This document shows positions 27,048 to 36,290 of a DNA stretch of 64,000 bases, piece by piece (position 1 is the stretch's first letter; every line of letters starts with the position of its first letter). The position numbers and the translations under genes were made by a program. Source of the DNA: Clostridium kluyveri (GTDB taxonomy: Bacteria; Bacillota; Clostridia; Clostridiales; Clostridiaceae); assembly GCF_001902295.1 (NCBI RefSeq), contig NZ_CP018335.1:372001-436000 (forward strand), in the 5' to 3' direction. The notes under the pieces were generated by a model. That model made no database searches. It was given only the letters and a program-made list of their open reading frames with translations, and was not told the DNA's origin.

Positions 27048-28847
27048 ATGAATAAAAAAAATTGGCTGGGAGTGGTGTTGTATTTTGCCAGCTCCTGTAG
27101 GATACAGATGATCATTTCGGTAATATGTGCCATTATCAGTGTAGCAGGAGGACTTGTTCCCTATGTAGGTGTATATCAGATTATAATTTTATTTTTTCAG
27201 GGACAGGAAAATATAGATGCTATTTTGTTTTGGGCAGCAATATGTGCCGGCGGATATGTGGTAAAGTTTATATCTTATGCAATATCTACTACACTAGCAC
27301 ATTATTCGGCATATAGCATATTAGAAAATATTCGTCTTGATATTGGGGATAAATTGATGAAAGCTCCGCTTGGAACTGTTTTGAATCATACAGTAGGAAA
27401 ATTAAAAAGTGTAATTATAGATCGGGTGGAAACTATAGAACTTCCACTGGCCCACCTTATTCCAGAAGGTATATCCAATCTTCTACTGCCTATAGCTGTA
27501 TTTATTTATCTTATTGTGATAGATTGGCGTATGGCGCTCATGTCAATGATTACTATTCCTATAGCATCCATAGCCTATGGCATTATGATGAGAAATTACA
27601 ATAAAAAGTATAATGATTATATGGAATCCAGCAATTATGTAAACAGTGTTATTGTAGAATATATAGAAGGAATTGAGGTAATCAAAGCATTCAATCAGTC
27701 CACATCCTCTTATGAAAAATTTCAAAAAGCAGTGGAGTCTTTTAAGGAGTATACGTTAGATTGGTTTAGAAGTACATGGAAACTTATGAATTTTGGAGGG
27801 GCTGTTTTGCCTTCAACTTTATTTGGTACTGTGCCTCTTGGAATGTATTTATATATAAGAGGTTCTCTAAGTCCTGCAGAGCTTACCATGTGTTTGATAT
27901 TGTCTTTGGGGATTGTGACACCTTTAACCAGCTTTACTGTATTTGTAAATGATGCAAAGTCCATAGAATATGCAGTAAAAGATGCAGATGAATTTTTAAA
28001 TTTGGATGAGCTTGAAGATGTAAAGGATCAGGTAAATCTTATGCACTATGACGTGGAACTTAAAGGTGTATCTTTTTCTTATGATGTCCACAAAATTTCT
28101 GGAGCCGTTAATTCAACAAACAATGTGCTTGAAAATATAGATTTAAAACTTTCCCAGGGTACTTTCGCAGCTTTGGTAGGTCCTTCAGGAGGGGGAAAAT
28201 CTACTGTTGCAAGGTTAATTGCAAGGTTTTGGGATGTAGGTAGCGGAGAAATAAAAATTGGCGGAGTTAATATTAAAAAAATTCCACTGGTACAGCTTGC
28301 TGATACAGTGAGTTTTGTTACTCAGGATAATTTTTTGTTTAACTGTTCTATTATGGAAAATATAAGACTTGGCGATCCAAAGGCATCTGATTCAGAGGTT
28401 ATTAATGCGGCAAAAGCAGCTTGCTGTGATGAATTTATCAGAAACCTTCATAATGGATATGATACAAATGCAGGAGAAGCAGGAGGAAAATTATCAGGAG
28501 GAGAAAAACAGAGAATTGCAATTGCAAGAGCAATATTAAAAAATGCTCCAATTATTATATTGGATGAAGCAACAGCTTTTACAGATCCTGAAAATGAAGA
28601 TAAACTTCAAAAATCCATTGCAGCTCTTACCAGAGGGAAAACATTATTGGTAATTGCCCATAGGCTGTCAACTGTTAAAAAAGCAGACCAAATTATTGTT
28701 ATAGAAAAAGGACATATTGTAAATACAGGTACACATGAAAAACTCATTGGAGTATGTACTCTTTATAAAGATATGTGGGAAGCTCATATAGGTTCTAAAA
28801 AATGGGCCGTTAATAATGATGACAAGAGGGGTGAAGTATATGTTTAA
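27048..28847 (+). CDS. ABC transporter permease/ATPase, subunit 1 (type IV fold)
   Basis: A 599-residue fused transporter half with six transmembrane helices (about residues 15-315) and a nucleotide-binding domain. Walker A is GPSGGGKS, the signature LSGGEKQRIAIARAI and Walker B IIILDEATAFTDPENE. The second glycine position is GGG rather than the common GSG. It forms a heterodimer with the next gene, which overlaps it by 8 bp. Such AraC-linked pairs resemble the YbtPQ/IrtAB group of siderophore-related transporters, but drug or peptide export cannot be excluded. Confidence 0.9.
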   Translation: MNKKNWLGVVLYFASSCRIQMIISVICAIISVAGGLVPYVGVYQIIILFFQGQENIDAILFWAAICAGGYVVKFISYAISTTLAHYSAYSILENIRLDIGDKLMKAPLGTVLNHTVGKLKSVIIDRVETIELPLAHLIPEGISNLLLPIAVFIYLIVIDWRMALMSMITIPIASIAYGIMMRNYNKKYNDYMESSNYVNSVIVEYIEGIEVIKAFNQSTSSYEKFQKAVESFKEYTLDWFRSTWKLMNFGGAVLPSTLFGTVPLGMYLYIRGSLSPAELTMCLILSLGIVTPLTSFTVFVNDAKSIEYAVKDADEFLNLDELEDVKDQVNLMHYDVELKGVSFSYDVHKISGAVNSTNNVLENIDLKLSQGTFAALVGPSGGGKSTVARLIARFWDVGSGEIKIGGVNIKKIPLVQLADTVSFVTQDNFLFNCSIMENIRLGDPKASDSEVINAAKAACCDEFIRNLHNGYDTNAGEAGGKLSGGEKQRIAIARAILKNAPIIILDEATAFTDPENEDKLQKSIAALTRGKTLLVIAHRLSTVKKADQIIVIEKGHIVNTGTHEKLIGVCTLYKDMWEAHIGSKKWAVNNDDKRGEVYV

Positions 28848-30585
28848 ATCCATAAAACGAATTATTAAGTGGTCCGGGAAACGGAAAAAACGCTTATATA
28901 TAGGATTTGTGTACTCTTTTTTCAATACTATATTTACGGCAATGCCAATTATGGGAGCTGCTTATGGGTTAAGTCTTATCCTGCAGGATATAAATGGTGA
29001 GATCACTTTGACAACAGAGTGGGTATTATATATGTTTATATTTATGATTTTTGCAGTGGCAGGTAGATTTTTATTTGCCTATCTTCGTGCCTCTATTCAG
29101 GAAAGTATAGGTTATGAAGTAACTGCAGAACAAAGAATTCTAATTGGTGATATATTAAAACGGGTTTCACTTGGTTTTTTCAGCAAGAAAAATACCGGAG
29201 AGATTGCTTCAGCGGTAACAACGGATTTATCTTTTTTTGAAATGTTTGCCATGAAGATGATTGATGTGGTGATAAATGGATATATAAGCGCATTTACTAT
29301 GGTACTTTGTGTGGCTTTCTATAATATATGGATTGCTTTAATTGCAGTAATAGGGATACTTTTATCTGCTTTTTTCTTAAAACTTATGGGTGATAGAAGT
29401 AATAAAAATGCACCCATTCATCAGAAGGCACAGGACAGTATGATTGCGGCTACCATAGAATATATAAGGGGTATGCCTATAGTTAAAGCATTTAAACAGG
29501 ATGGAGTTTCAAAGGAAGGAATAAAGAAAGCTTATAATATGAGCAAGAATATAAATATTAAAATTGAAAAAAATTATGTGCCTTATAATTGTCTTCATCT
29601 GTTTTCACTTAAAATGGCATCTCTTGGAGTTGTGCTTGCATCTGCCATATTTGCTGTAAATAAAACTATGGATATACCTATTATGCTCATGATGACTATT
29701 TTTTCCTTTGTGATTTTTGGACATGTTGAATCCATAAATAATTCAGCTCATGTATTAAAAATTATTGATGCTACCATGGACAAATTGAAGGATATAGAAA
29801 ACGCCGAATTTATTGATAAGCAGGGCAGGGATGTTCAGTTATCTGCCTATGATATTCAATTTGACAATGTGACTTTTTCTTATGAAGATAATTATGTGTT
29901 AAAGAATGTGACATTTACCATACCACAGAATAGTACTACAGCAATTGTAGGACCTTCAGGAAGTGGGAAGTCCACCATATGCAGTCTAATTGCCAGATTC
30001 TATGATGTAAATAGTGGAAGTATATTGGTGGGAGGTGTTAATGTAAAAGATATGACCTGCGATAGCCTTCTTAAAAATATGAGTATGGTATTTCAAAAAG
30101 TATATTTGTTCAATGATACGGTATTTAATAACATCCGCTTTGGAAAACCAGAGGCTAGTTTGGAAGAGATAGTGGAGGCAGCTAGGCAAGCTAGGTGTCA
30201 TGACTTCATTATGGATCTTCCAAAGGGATATGAGACAGTTATAGGTGACGGCGGTTCCACTCTTTCTGGAGGTGAAAAACAACGTATATCCATAGCCAGG
30301 GCAATGCTAAAAAATGCTCCCATAGTTATTTTAGATGAGGCAACTGCTAGTGTAGACCCGGAAAATGAACATGCCATTCAAGAAGCCATCAGTGCGTTGG
30401 TACATGGTAAGACTATTATAATTATTGCACACCGTTTGGCTACCATTGAAAATGCAGATCAGATTATTGTAGTGGATAAAGGCAGCATTGCACAGAGAGG
30501 AACTCATGAAGAGCTTATGAAGCAAGAAGGGGTTTATAAGAGATTTTTATCCATAAGACAAATAGCAGAGGGCTGGAATATTTGA
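28840..30585 (+). CDS. ABC transporter permease/ATPase, subunit 2 (type IV fold)
   Basis: The partner half-transporter, 581 residues from the ATG at 28840, which has AGAGGGG nine bases upstream; an ATG at 28816 is in frame but lacks a site. Six transmembrane helices are followed by an ATPase domain with Walker A GPSGSGKS, signature LSGGEKQRISIARAM and Walker B IVILDEATASVDPENE, all consensus. Both nucleotide sites of the dimer look competent. A terminator follows 55 bp after the stop. Confidence 0.9.
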   Translation: MFKSIKRIIKWSGKRKKRLYIGFVYSFFNTIFTAMPIMGAAYGLSLILQDINGEITLTTEWVLYMFIFMIFAVAGRFLFAYLRASIQESIGYEVTAEQRILIGDILKRVSLGFFSKKNTGEIASAVTTDLSFFEMFAMKMIDVVINGYISAFTMVLCVAFYNIWIALIAVIGILLSAFFLKLMGDRSNKNAPIHQKAQDSMIAATIEYIRGMPIVKAFKQDGVSKEGIKKAYNMSKNINIKIEKNYVPYNCLHLFSLKMASLGVVLASAIFAVNKTMDIPIMLMMTIFSFVIFGHVESINNSAHVLKIIDATMDKLKDIENAEFIDKQGRDVQLSAYDIQFDNVTFSYEDNYVLKNVTFTIPQNSTTAIVGPSGSGKSTICSLIARFYDVNSGSILVGGVNVKDMTCDSLLKNMSMVFQKVYLFNDTVFNNIRFGKPEASLEEIVEAARQARCHDFIMDLPKGYETVIGDGGSTLSGGEKQRISIARAMLKNAPIVILDEATASVDPENEHAIQEAISALVHGKTIIIIAHRLATIENADQIIVVDKGSIAQRGTHEELMKQEGVYKRFLSIRQIAEGWNI

Positions 30586-30639
30586 ATTAAAATAGAAAAT
30601 ACAGTGTAACAATTTTAAATATTTTTAATCTATTAATTA

Positions 30640-30669
30640 AAGTGCCAAAAATTGAATTTGGTACTTTTT
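30640..30669 (+). terminator. Terminator of the ABC operon
   Basis: Ten-base arms 30640-30649 and 30657-30666 (AAGTGCCAAA and TTTGGTACTT) with a 7-base loop run into a T tract. Confidence 0.75.
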
Positions 30670-30835
30670 GTTATATATTTTTATTATGTTAAATGTAAGT
30701 TTACATCAATTAATACAGCATAATTAATAAATTGATAAATTAACAAAAGTCATATTGAAATTAACAAAAATTAATTATATTATAATAATAAATATTAGTT
30801 TAAAATAATAATTGATTTTTATAAGGAGAATGTTT

Positions 30836-30991
30836 ATGAAAAAACAATTAGAGTATAAAAAAGATTTGAATAATAAAATTGAGATAATAAGAGAATTGCT
30901 CTATGAAAAGATAGAAGATAATGTTGATAGAGAAGAAATTCAGTTTGTAAGCGAGATTTTGGACAAACTTATAGTTGATTATTTTAAATGA
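30836..30991 (+). CDS. Spo0E-like aspartyl-phosphate phosphatase
   Basis: A 51-residue protein with the two-helix Spo0E family pattern: an N-terminal helix (KKDLNNKIEIIRELLYEKI) and the signature SEILDKLIVDYF, matching the SxxLDxLI motif that inserts into the Spo0A/response-regulator site. Spo0E proteins dephosphorylate Spo0A~P and delay sporulation. The ATG has AAGGAGA nine bases upstream, and the gene sits alone between the ABC terminator and the nitrogenase leader. Whether it serves Spo0A or another regulator is unknown. Confidence 0.72.
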   Translation: MKKQLEYKKDLNNKIEIIRELLYEKIEDNVDREEIQFVSEILDKLIVDYFK

Positions 30992-31254
30992 GTGAATGTT
31001 GTGTTGTTATCTAAATGTACTTAAGAACTGAACATACAATTTTTATCCAATTTGACTTATAAAATACAGCTCTATGTTTTAAATCAATTATTAAAGTAAC
31101 GATTTCATAATTTTAAGGAGATTTTTTTGATAAATCGTCAAAAATCCTATTGCCTTTTCATAAAAGTTATGATATAGTTTAATACAAGTTATTATTCAAG
31201 ATAATGTTAATTTACATTCAACAAAAATTAATTACTGTTAAAGTCATCTCATAA

Positions 31255-31277
31255 ACTATTAAAATGCTTTTAATAGT
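31255..31277 (+). promoter_or_regulatory. Short perfect hairpin in the anf leader
   Basis: Arms ACTATTAAAA and TTTTAATAGT (31255-31264, 31268-31277) with a 3-base loop, 240 bp before anfD. It is followed by CTTG, not a T run. It is part of a 523-bp gene-free leader between the spo0E-like gene and anfD. Confidence 0.45.
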
Positions 31278-31350
31278 CTTGTAAAGTAAAGCTAGATTTA
31301 ATTCCATTGTTCATTGTAACTTGTTAACAAAAGTAACTATGTAAAACCAC

Positions 31351-31426
31351 CACAAATAAGTGTATCCATTTAGTTAAAAAACCAAAAGATACACTCACAA
31401 ATAAGTTAAAACCATCACATTTTAAC
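31351..31426 (+). promoter_or_regulatory. Repeat cluster upstream of anfD
   Basis: CACAAATAAGT occurs twice (31351-31361 and 31396-31406, 45 bp apart). AGTGTATC (31359-31366) pairs with GATACACT (31388-31395), and GTTAAAA (31405-31411) pairs with TTTTAAC (31420-31426). The motif TAAAACCAYCACA also recurs. This dense set of direct and inverted repeats ends 89 bp before the nitrogenase start and is a candidate operator or structured leader controlling anf expression. No sigma-54 promoter is visible. Confidence 0.5.
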
Positions 31427-31514
31427 CAACTAAATTTTATCATGAAAATCATTAATTGTCAATATGAAAGGATTAATAGAAATAATTTTTTGAAAAATAA
31501 GGAGGAAAATAATT

Positions 31515-33080
31515 ATGCCATATCATGAATTTGAATGCAGCAAGTGTATTCCAGAAAGAAAACAGCACGCTGTTATAAAAGGTCCTGGAGAGAATTTGAC
31601 AGATGCTCTTCCGTTGGGATATCTTAACACAATCCCGGGGACTATTTCAGAACGAGGCTGTGCATACTGTGGGGCAAAACATGTTATAGGTACACCTATG
31701 AAGGATGCCATTCATATGAGTCATGGACCTGTTGGATGTACTTATGATACATGGCAAACCAAACGTTATATAAGTAATAACGACAATTTCCAGATAAAAT
31801 ATACTTATGCTACAGATATGAAAGAAAAACATGTTGTATTTGGTGCTGAAAAATTGCTGAGGCAGAACATCATTGAGGCATTTAAAGCATTTCCAGATAT
31901 TAAACGGATGTGTATTTATCAAACCTGTGCTTCAGCTCTTATAGGGGATGATATCAATGCGGTGGCTCAAAAAGTAATGAAAGAAATGCCTGGCGTAGAT
32001 ATTTTTGTTTGTAATTCTCCAGGGTTTGGAGGACCGAGCCAATCTGGAGGACATCATAAAATCAATATTGCATGGATAGACCAGAAGGTAGGAACACTTG
32101 AACCAGAAATTAAAAGCGACTATGTTATCAATTATGTGGGAGAGTATAACATTCAGGGTGATGAGGAAGTTATGATGGACTATTTCAAGAGAATGGGTAT
32201 TCAAGTCCTGTCCACCTTTACCGGTAATGGTTCCTATGATGACCTCAGGAGCATGCACAAGGCACATCTAAACGTACTTGAATGTGCACGTTCTGCAGAA
32301 TATATTTGTAATGAACTAAGAAAGAGGTATGGCATTCCCCGTCTTGATATCGATGGATTTGGCTTCGGGGCACTGTCATTATCCCTTAGGAAAATTGGAT
32401 TGTTTTTTGGAATTGAAGATAAAGCTCAAGCTATTATTGATGAAGAAACGGCTAAATGGAAACCGGAACTTGATTGGTACAAGGAACGGCTTAGAGGTAA
32501 AAAAGTATGTCTCTGGCCGGGAGGATCCAAACTCTGGCACTGGGCTCATGCAATTCATGAAGAAATGGGAGTGGAAGTGGTATCGGTATATTCAAAATTC
32601 GGCCATCAAGGAGATTTTGAAAAGGGTATTTCCAGGTGTGAAGTAGGTGCACTGGCTATAGACGATCCAAATGAACTTGAAGGACTGGAGGCTATGGAAA
32701 TGTTGAAACCAGATGTTATCTTTACTGGTAAACGTCCGGGAGAAGTCGCAAAAAAAATTCGAGTACCATACTTAAATGCACATGCTTATCATAATGGACC
32801 TTATAAAGGATTTGAAGGATGGGTTAGGTTTGCACGTGACATATATAATGCTATTTATTCTCCTATTCATAAGCTTGCTTATTTGGATATAAGTAAAGAT
32901 GAAATACCTACGGATAAAGGATTCTTAACACAAAGGATGATTTCTAATGTGAATTTAAGTGAGGAAGTAATTTCTTCACCTGATTTAAGAGAGTATACTG
33001 GTAAATGTAATATAATTTCAGATTTGTGCAGCAAAACTTATCCGGATTTTCCTCTGCAAAAACAAGTGTCCACATTATAA
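31515..33080 (+). CDS. anfD: Iron-only nitrogenase alpha subunit AnfD
   Basis: The 521-residue alpha subunit of the FeFe nitrogenase is clearly AnfD rather than VnfD or NifD, with near-identical blocks to Azotobacter AnfD from MPYHEFE onward. P-cluster cysteines lie in RGCAYCG, GPVGCTYD (C75) and YQTCASA (C138). Cofactor ligands C257 (LECARS) and H423 (NAHAYHNGPY) fall at the same numbers as in Azotobacter. It reduces N2, releasing H2, with AnfK, AnfG and the iron protein. AAGGAGG precedes the ATG. It forms an operon with anfG and anfK. Confidence 0.97.
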   Translation: MPYHEFECSKCIPERKQHAVIKGPGENLTDALPLGYLNTIPGTISERGCAYCGAKHVIGTPMKDAIHMSHGPVGCTYDTWQTKRYISNNDNFQIKYTYATDMKEKHVVFGAEKLLRQNIIEAFKAFPDIKRMCIYQTCASALIGDDINAVAQKVMKEMPGVDIFVCNSPGFGGPSQSGGHHKINIAWIDQKVGTLEPEIKSDYVINYVGEYNIQGDEEVMMDYFKRMGIQVLSTFTGNGSYDDLRSMHKAHLNVLECARSAEYICNELRKRYGIPRLDIDGFGFGALSLSLRKIGLFFGIEDKAQAIIDEETAKWKPELDWYKERLRGKKVCLWPGGSKLWHWAHAIHEEMGVEVVSVYSKFGHQGDFEKGISRCEVGALAIDDPNELEGLEAMEMLKPDVIFTGKRPGEVAKKIRVPYLNAHAYHNGPYKGFEGWVRFARDIYNAIYSPIHKLAYLDISKDEIPTDKGFLTQRMISNVNLSEEVISSPDLREYTGKCNIISDLCSKTYPDFPLQKQVSTL

Positions 33081-33095
33081 TGGAGGTAGTGATTT

Positions 33096-33446
33096 ATGGA
33101 AGATGTAATGAAAGATAGAATCGAACAACTTATTGATTATATTATGAAGAACTGTCTATGGCAATTTAACTCGCGGGCGTGGGACAGAGAGAAACAAAAC
33201 GAGGGAATACTTACGAAAACCATGCAAATATTATGTGAGGAACCCGCAGAACATGAAACTCCAGCTGACAGGTGCTACTGGGCGGACGCGGTGTGTCTGG
33301 CTGATGCTTTCAAAAGCCGCTACTCCTGGTTGGCTGCCATGGACAAAGAAGAAGTTAAAATATTGATGAAGGAACTTAAAGAGCGTATGGATTTTTTAAC
33401 TATTACAGGTTCTCTTAATAAAGAACTTACAGTTCCACTCTATTAG
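33096..33446 (+). CDS. anfG: Iron-only nitrogenase delta subunit AnfG
   Basis: The 116-residue delta subunit is specific to alternative nitrogenases. Conserved blocks include DYIMKNCLWQFNSRAWDRE, DRCYWADAVCLADAF and DFLTITGSLNKEL, which fit AnfG better than VnfG. The subunit decorates the AnfDK core and is thought to guide iron-protein docking and cofactor insertion. TGGAGGT precedes the start. It lies 15 bp after anfD and 14 bp before anfK, in the standard D-G-K order. Confidence 0.96.
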   Translation: MEDVMKDRIEQLIDYIMKNCLWQFNSRAWDREKQNEGILTKTMQILCEEPAEHETPADRCYWADAVCLADAFKSRYSWLAAMDKEEVKILMKELKERMDFLTITGSLNKELTVPLY

Positions 33447-33460
33447 AAAGGGATGATATT

Positions 33461-34849
33461 ATGTCTTGTGAAGTGAAAGAAAAAGAACGTGCTGGTATTA
33501 TCAACCCCATATTTACATGCCAGCCTTGTGGTGCCCAGTATGCTAGCATAGGTATAAAAGATTGTATTGGAATAGTACATGGGGGACAGGGGTGCGTTAT
33601 GTTTGTCCGCTTGCTCTTCTCCCAGCATTTTAAGGAGAGTTTTGAACTCGCATCTTCTTCTCTGCACGAAGATGCTGCGGTATTTGGTGCCCTAAGACGT
33701 ATAGAAGAAGCAGTGGATGTGCTTTTGATGAGATATCCCCATATAAAAGTTGTACCAATTATCACAACCTGCTCCACGGAAATAATAGGTGATGATATTG
33801 ATGGTGTAGTTAATAAACTTAATAAAGGGCTTTTAAAGAAAAAATTTGCAGACAGGGAAATTTATCTTGTTCCAATTCATACACCAAGTTTTACCGGAAG
33901 TATGGTCAGTGGATACAATATTACAGTAAAGGAATTTGTAAAATATTTTGCAAAAAAAGGTGAACCTAATGGGAAAATCAACCTGATCACTGGCTGGGTC
34001 AATCCAGGGGATGTGACAGCACTGAAGCATCTTTTATCAGAGATGAAAGTGGATGCTACTGTTCTTTTCGAAATTGAAAATTTTGACTCCCCTCTTATGC
34101 CGGAGGGAAATACAGTTTCTCATGGTAATACAACAGTTGAGGATCTGACAGGAACAGCCAATGCTATTGGAACCATTGCTCTTAACAGGTATGAAGGTGG
34201 TCAGGCAGCTGAATATTTAGAAAAAAAATTTGGTGTCCCAGCTGTTATTGGACCTACACCTATTGGCATACGTAACACTGATATTTTTTTAAAAAATTTA
34301 AGCAGGATGACTGGAAAGCCAATTCCTAAATCTCTGGTTCACGAACGTGGAATTGCCATAGACGCGATTACAGATGTTGCTCATATGTTTTTGGCAGATA
34401 AAAAAGTAGCTATTTATGGAAGTGCTGATCTTGTTATAGGTCTTGCGCAATTCTGTCTTGATATGGAAATGAAACCTATGCTGCTTCTTCTGGGAGATGA
34501 CAATAAATCCTATATAAAAGACCCACGGATTGAGGAACTTCAGAAAAATGTGGATTATGATATGGAGATTATCACCAATGCAGATCTATGGGAATTGGAG
34601 GACCGTATAAAAAATAAGGGACTTAAACTCGATCTGATTCTTGGTCATTCCAAAGGAAGGTTTATTTCTATCGATAACAATATTCCAATGTTACGGGTGG
34701 GTTTTCCGGTTTATGACCGTGCAGGATTTTATCGTTATCCTATAATGGGATATGCAGGTGCCATGTGGCTGGCAGAAGCTATAGCAAATACCATATTTAC
34801 TGATATGGAGTACAAAAAAGATAGGGAATGGATATTAAATATGTGGTAA
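33461..34849 (+). CDS. anfK: Iron-only nitrogenase beta subunit AnfK
   Basis: The 462-residue beta subunit completes the AnfDGK hexamer. P-cluster cysteines are visible in FTCQPCGAQ (C20, C23), GGQGCVMF (C45) and ITTCSTEIIGDDI (C104). The C-terminal MLRVGFPVYDRAGFYRYP is the conserved core of nitrogenase beta chains. No anfH, nifI or anfO gene follows, unlike many anf operons, so the iron protein must be supplied from elsewhere. A hairpin rather than a clear terminator separates it from the amidotransferase gene. Confidence 0.96.
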   Translation: MSCEVKEKERAGIINPIFTCQPCGAQYASIGIKDCIGIVHGGQGCVMFVRLLFSQHFKESFELASSSLHEDAAVFGALRRIEEAVDVLLMRYPHIKVVPIITTCSTEIIGDDIDGVVNKLNKGLLKKKFADREIYLVPIHTPSFTGSMVSGYNITVKEFVKYFAKKGEPNGKINLITGWVNPGDVTALKHLLSEMKVDATVLFEIENFDSPLMPEGNTVSHGNTTVEDLTGTANAIGTIALNRYEGGQAAEYLEKKFGVPAVIGPTPIGIRNTDIFLKNLSRMTGKPIPKSLVHERGIAIDAITDVAHMFLADKKVAIYGSADLVIGLAQFCLDMEMKPMLLLLGDDNKSYIKDPRIEELQKNVDYDMEIITNADLWELEDRIKNKGLKLDLILGHSKGRFISIDNNIPMLRVGFPVYDRAGFYRYPIMGYAGAMWLAEAIANTIFTDMEYKKDREWILNMW

Positions 34850-34916
34850 TATATATTTTAAGAAGATACATCTTTAAGTAACTAAATGATGGTAAGATTT
34901 ATTTTTGATTCTATTA

Positions 34917-34958
34917 AATTCTGCCAGATATTGTTTGTTATTAAATACTGGCAGAATT
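34917..34958 (+). promoter_or_regulatory. Hairpin between anfK and the amidotransferase gene
   Basis: Eleven-base arms AATTCTGCCAG (34917-34927) and CTGGCAGAATT (34948-34958) flank a 20-base loop that can extend the stem with one bulge. No T tract follows. It may be a processing or attenuation hairpin that lowers expression of the downstream genes relative to anfDGK. Confidence 0.55.
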
Positions 34959-34979
34959 CTTAAAAAGAGGTGTAAATAA

Positions 34980-35702
34980 TTGAGTAATATTAAAATTCAC
35001 TATTTACAGCATGTGTATTTTGAAGGACCTGCAGATATTGTAAGGTGGGCACGTAAAAAAGGACACAAGCTTACAGGAACTCATTTATATAATTATGAGG
35101 CACTTCCAGATATGGATGGGTTTGATTGGCTGGTGATTATGGGGGGACCCATGAATATTTATGAAGAAGAAAAATATCCATGGCTTAAATATGAGAAACA
35201 ATTTATTAAAAAGGCTATTGAAAGCAATAAGGTTGTACTTGGAATATGCCTTGGTGCACAGCTTATAAATGATGTTTTAGGAGGGAAAGTTACTAAAAAT
35301 TTGGAGCGTGAAATAGGGTGGCTTCCCGTTACTTTTAACTCATCGATTTTAAAATCCAGCTTTTTTAAAAATTTTCCAAAGGAACATTATGTGTTTCAGT
35401 GGCATGGTGATACATTTAGTACATTGCCTGAAGGCGCCGTTTGTATTGCCAGCAGCGAGGTCTGTAGTAACCAGGCGTTTATTTATAATAAGAACGTAAT
35501 AGGCTTTCAATTTCACATGGAAAGCACTAGAGATAGTATTTCCCTGCTTATAGACAACTGTTTGGATGAAATAAAAGATGGGGGCAGCTATGTACAATCA
35601 GAGGATGAAATTAAATCTCAAATGAATTTGTTAATTGATGCCAACTCACTGATGGAGAATTTTCTCAATGGACTTGAGGCGTATTATTTAGAAGGGAAGT
35701 AA
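34980..35702 (+). CDS. Class I glutamine amidotransferase-like protein
   Basis: The 240-residue protein starts at a TTG with AAGAGGTG eight bases upstream. The triad is visible: nucleophile C90 in LGICLGAQL, and H179/E181 in FQFHMES. It lacks a fused synthetase, so it resembles stand-alone GuaA-N-like domains that hydrolyse glutamine or gamma-glutamyl compounds (for example GATase1_EcAnfD-adjacent or YfeJ-like proteins). The position after anfK suggests a nitrogen-related role, such as glutamine turnover under nitrogen limitation (inference). The PPOX-family gene begins 5 bp later. Confidence 0.85.
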   Translation: MSNIKIHYLQHVYFEGPADIVRWARKKGHKLTGTHLYNYEALPDMDGFDWLVIMGGPMNIYEEEKYPWLKYEKQFIKKAIESNKVVLGICLGAQLINDVLGGKVTKNLEREIGWLPVTFNSSILKSSFFKNFPKEHYVFQWHGDTFSTLPEGAVCIASSEVCSNQAFIYNKNVIGFQFHMESTRDSISLLIDNCLDEIKDGGSYVQSEDEIKSQMNLLIDANSLMENFLNGLEAYYLEGK

Positions 35703-35707
35703 TAATT

Positions 35708-36229
35708 ATGGAAAAAATAAGTTATACAGCCAGAATATGCAGTGACGAAGAAAAAATCAATAATTTTTTAACTGAAAAAAGGGTAGGGGTATTAGGTATG
35801 TGTGATAAGGAGGGTAAACCTTACTCCATACCTGTAAATTATATATATGAAGATGGTAAAATATACATTCATGGTATGGGAAGCGGCAAAAAAAATAATA
35901 TACTCAAAGAAAAATCTTCTGTTTGTTTTACGGCTTTTGAAGAATTTGGAACAGTTAAAGACTCCGTACCCTGTAAATGTGATACTTCTTATTTTAGTGT
36001 AGTTATCTTTGGAAAAGCAATCTTAGTAGAAGATTTGGAAGAAAAAGCCCGGATACTTACACTGATTGCAGAAAAATTTGTTCCAGGTTTTTTTAAAAAT
36101 CCCCTTTCCAAAGAATTTGTAAGTAAATATCGCTCTTCCCGTGATAATAATACCACAGCTGTCTATTGTATTTCCCCAGAAGATATTACTGCTAAAGAAA
36201 ACCCAATTGATATGGAGAATATGGTATAA
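35708..36229 (+). CDS. Pyridoxamine 5'-phosphate oxidase-family (split-barrel) flavoprotein
   Basis: A 173-residue FMN-binding split-barrel protein. RVGVLGMCDKEGKPYSIPVNYIY is the classic first strand-turn-strand, HGMGSGKKNNIL the phosphate-binding region, and VSKYRSSRDNNTTAVYCI the C-terminal strand. It resembles NimA/heme-degrading HugZ-like members as much as true PNPOx, so substrates could be nitro compounds, flavin or heme. It lies between the anf/amidotransferase genes and the heme operon, 61 bp before nirJ1, with which it may be transcribed. Confidence 0.82.
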   Translation: MEKISYTARICSDEEKINNFLTEKRVGVLGMCDKEGKPYSIPVNYIYEDGKIYIHGMGSGKKNNILKEKSSVCFTAFEEFGTVKDSVPCKCDTSYFSVVIFGKAILVEDLEEKARILTLIAEKFVPGFFKNPLSKEFVSKYRSSRDNNTTAVYCISPEDITAKENPIDMENMV

Positions 36230-36290
36230 TCTAGCTAATAGAATAGATGAAAATTTATTTTACATACTTTTAGTGTAGAAAGGATAAAAA

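Noticed and set aside
31321..31330. TTGTTAACAA as a Rex operator
   Set aside because: Rex half-sites need about six to eight intervening bases; here the halves are fused, giving only a 10-bp palindrome.
31300..31514. A sigma-54 (-24/-12) promoter and NifA site for anfD
   Set aside because: No GG-N10-GC element or TGT-N10-ACA site could be found in the leader.
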